Below, one piece after another: positions 60,146 to 62,993 of a stretch of DNA of 62,993 bases. The notes under the pieces were generated by a model. It was not told where the DNA came from. It saw nothing but the letters and a program-made list of their open reading frames with translations, and made no database searches. Position 1 is the stretch's first letter; each line of letters opens with the position of its first letter. Position numbers and translations under genes: made by a program. The stretch spans positions 1 through 62,993 of the forward strand of contig NW_004085890.1 in NCBI RefSeq assembly GCF_000220395.1, read 5' to 3'. Source of the DNA: Ichthyophthirius multifiliis (Eukaryota; Ciliophora; Oligohymenophorea; Hymenostomatida).

Positions 60146-61325
60146 ATGTCTGATATAAATAAAGAAGATAAAACAAAATTTTCATATGCTTTTAAATAAT
60201 AAATAATGAAAGCATGGTAGCCTGTTCCTACAATTAATTCTACAATAATGTTATTTGCAATTTTATGTATAAATAAATAAAAAAGTATTTTTTAAAATAA
60301 TATCTATATATAAAAAAAGCGACTATATTTTTAGTTTTTGGAATCGTTTTAATAATATTATCAAATTAAATAATAGAGTATTCAGTAAGATATGATTCTG
60401 AATGTGGAGATGTAAAATTAGTAAATTAGGAAGATTTTAAAAATAATAAACTTCCAAATAATTCTTGTAAGGTTAACTTTGATATTAATGAAAATATAGA
60501 AGGTCCTGTATTTGTATATTATGAGTTGGACAATTTTTATTAAAACCATAGAAGATATGTAAAATCAAAAAATATTAATCAATTATAAGGAGATAATGTT
60601 TCATCATCAGATTTAAGTGATTGTGAACCTGTTCTTTATTATAAAGATTTAAGAAAATTTAAAATCATAGATGATAATTTAAAAGATAATATGATAGCCA
60701 ATCCATGTGGATTAATAGCAGCATCGTATTTTAATGGTTATTTGATATATTTTTTACTATTTTTATTTTTTTTAATTTTTATAGACACATATGTTTTAGA
60801 GAATAAATTAAATAATTAACCTGTTCATATTAGTAATAAAGATATTGCTTGGCCTAGTGATAAAGAAAATAAATTTAAAAGAAATAAAGATTATCAAAAT
60901 ATATAATGGTTAGATGTGGAAGATGGTATTTTTTTTGAACAAAAAAAAAATAAATTGTAAAAAAAATAAAAAAACTAAAGAAAGATTTATGGTTTGGATG
61001 AGAACTGCTGCTTTACCTAATTTTAGAAAGCTTTGGGGTATTATAGAGAAAGGATTGGAAAAAGGATTTTACACTTTAAACATTGAAAATAGTAAAAAGA
61101 AAATTATTAATATTTATTTTACATTTCTTTTATAAAGATTATCCTGTTTAAAGATTTAATGGAAAAAAATTATTTGTTATATCAACTGCCAACGCTTTCG
61201 GTGGTAAAAATAAATTTTTAGCGATAAGTTATTTAGTTATGGGTTTTATATGTCTTTTAATATTAATAGTTTTTATTGTAAAAAAAATCAGTAATAATAA
61301 ATAAAAAGCTTAAAAAAGTTAATGA
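60146..61325 (+). CDS. CDC50/LEM3 family protein (P4-ATPase flippase beta subunit)
   Basis: CDC50 proteins pair with P4-ATPases and are needed for their ER exit and lipid flipping. Five exons (60146-60266, 60320-60736, 60785-60925, 60981-61091, 61138-61325) are joined by four GT-AG introns of 46-55 nt. Family landmarks in order: FSYAFKQQIMKAWQPVPT before the first membrane helix ([14 protein letters not shown]), the strand [20 protein letters not shown], paired Cys residues in SSDLSDCEP, the [12 protein letters not shown] block, [31 protein letters not shown], and a second C-terminal helix ([16 protein letters not shown]). Asn-linked glycosylation sites fit a luminal loop. Both termini are cytosolic. 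All motifs are present, so it should be functional. Its P4-ATPase partner is not in this window. Confidence 0.93.
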
Positions 61326-62993
61326 AAAATTAATAAAATTTTAATTATTTGTATTTTTATAACTCTTTAGATTACTTTTTAAAATATATAAAAAACTTAT
61401 AAAATTAAATTTTAAATAAAATAAAGTATTTACGTAATATGAAAAATAATCAATTATATATAAAACTATTATTTACTTTTTATTTAAAACGTAAAATTTT
61501 TTCTTTTTATTCTTTATAAGAATATATTTTACAGTTTATATAAGTTATTTAAAAAGATTGCAAATATATGAAAATATTATTATCGATAAGTGTTTCACAA
61601 ATAGAAAACACTATTGATAATTAATTATGTTATAACTTTATATTTTTATAAAATATTATTAGATTATTTTAATTTATTTTATGACGTATATATTTTTATT
61701 TGTTGTTATAACCTTCATTAAGTTTAAAATAAATTATTTTTATTAAAGAATATTTTAATTTCTTTTATTATATATAATTTTAATATTTTAATATTTTTAT
61801 CAATTCCATAAACTGCATATTAATTTAGAATGTTATTTGGTAAGTTTATATCAATTAATTGTAAATAATATTTTTTATTTATTAATTAAAAGATTTAAAA
61901 TTTTTCATAAAATAACAATTTTCTTGTAATTTTTATAAATTTTAAATTTCAATAATAAATTTTCAATTAAATCTTTTATAATTTTTATTTTCCCTAATTA
62001 AATAATGCTTTTTATAACTTTGGCATATTTCTGATAATAAATATTTTTCAATGTTAAATCTATTTTTACTACAAATTTTTATATATAATTATATCTTTTT
62101 TTATTATTTTATATAAATTGTTCAATTTAAAATAATGCTGAAGATTTAATTATAGTTATTCCAATTACTTTGACTAAAGATGATGTTAAAAAGTTAGCTC
62201 CTGATAAATCCATATTATTATCCTTTTTATTTATTTTAATTTATAAAGCCGACTCAAAAATTTTAATAAATTTAGGCGTTAAATTAATACAAAGATATTT
62301 GATTTTTAATTAGATATATTGCCATATCAAGATTATATGTGCCAAAAGTAAAATAAAAAAAATATATATATTTATTAAAACTTTCATAAAAAAAATGTTA
62401 ATATAAATTATTTTGTTTTATATATTATTTGATTTATGTTTTTTTGTTTTTTCTCTCATTTTTTATTGATTAAAAAACTCAATAAATAAAAAAAGTGGCG
62501 AATAAAATGGAGTAATAGTGATTTTTTGTTAATATTTATAAATTATTTAAAAAAAAAAAATATATAAAACATAACCAATAATAAAATTACACTGTAAAAT
62601 ATAGTTTTAGAATTATTATAAATCATTAAGTACATATAAAATGGATTTATATTGAATAATGAAAATAATGTAAATATAGATGAATTTCAAATATGTTATC
62701 TTAAGCTAAAATTACTGAAATTTTTCGATGTTTTTTATTCACTATCATAATATTTAAAATCTACGCAAGACAAATTAATATACATGATATAATATTTATA
62801 AAAGGATTTTATAATAAAAAAATGTTTTTATATATGGTAATGAATATTATGCTTAAAATACATAATAATAATAAAATGAAAAAAAGACTAAAAATATATT
62901 TCTAAATTATGTTTTTTAAAATAAAAAAAAAATTAAATTAATTAAATATAAATATTTATTTTTCAATTAAAATAAAAATAAAAGTTAAAAATT
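61326..62993. other. Terminal AT-rich region
   Basis: About 1.7 kb. Apart from the island listed at 62130-62345, it shows A/T runs and no telomere repeat at the window end, so the chromosome probably continues or the assembly stops here. Confidence 0.55.
62130..62345 (+). pseudogene. Short coding-like island, possible exon or gene fragment
   Basis: On the plus strand this reads NNAEDLIIVIPITLTKDDVK KLAPDKS (shown with a break), then a hydrophobic stretch and KADSKILINLGVKLIQRYL. The codon quality and mixed residues exceed the surroundings. There is no ATG start and no clear upstream exon. It could be the tail of a broken gene or one exon of a gene whose other exons lie outside the window. 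Family not recognised. Confidence 0.25.

Overview
The window reads as macronuclear (somatic) DNA of an oligohymenophorean ciliate, most like Ichthyophthirius or a close relative of Tetrahymena. The reasons are seen in the sequence: real genes are open only if TAA and TAG are read as glutamine and TGA is the sole stop; A+T is extreme (by eye well over 80%, higher between genes); introns are tiny (mostly 40-170 nt, GT-AG, full of A/T); and genes are packed at about one per 2-3 kb on both strands. The species itself is an inference. No telomeric GGGGTT tract lies at either end, and I saw no tRNA, rRNA, CRISPR array or intact transposable element.

Layout. 0-20 kb: a secreted-protein gene (1.3-1.9 kb, -), a TruA-type tRNA pseudouridine synthase (3.9-4.9 kb, +), a very large CHD-type chromatin remodeller (5.3-12.1 kb, -) with a bromodomain-like insert, PHD fingers and a GATA-like finger, a LIN-9 homologue (13.2-16.1 kb, -), a divergent importin-alpha-like gene (16.4-18.3 kb, -) and a short-chain dehydrogenase (18.5-19.5 kb, +). 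20-29 kb: a second member of the secreted family (19.8-20.4 kb, +) and several coiled-coil or glutamine-rich proteins of unknown role, one built from a 24-bp repeat. 29-42 kb: a signalling and trafficking block with a GAF cyclic-nucleotide phosphodiesterase (-), retromer VPS35 (-), a cGMP-dependent protein kinase (+) and a divergent HGD-type kinase-like protein (-). 42-63 kb: small unknown genes, a decayed K+ channel fragment, a LIN54/tesmin-type CXC protein (+), two long Q/N/K-rich coiled-coil genes that flank a DUF922-like metalloprotease, and a CDC50/LEM3 flippase subunit (+).

How the genes fit together. LIN-9 and the CXC (LIN54) protein are both MuvB/DREAM subunits, so two parts of one cell-cycle transcription complex lie about 31 kb apart. 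PDE and PKG are the off-switch and main effector of cGMP signalling, about 5 kb apart. VPS35 and CDC50 serve membrane traffic. The two secreted proteins are clear paralogues of each other and match no family I know.

A recurring oddity is that at least eight conserved reading frames lose a single base inside a short A run of the coding strand. This most simply means homopolymer under-calls in the assembly, but it affects how every gene here should be read.
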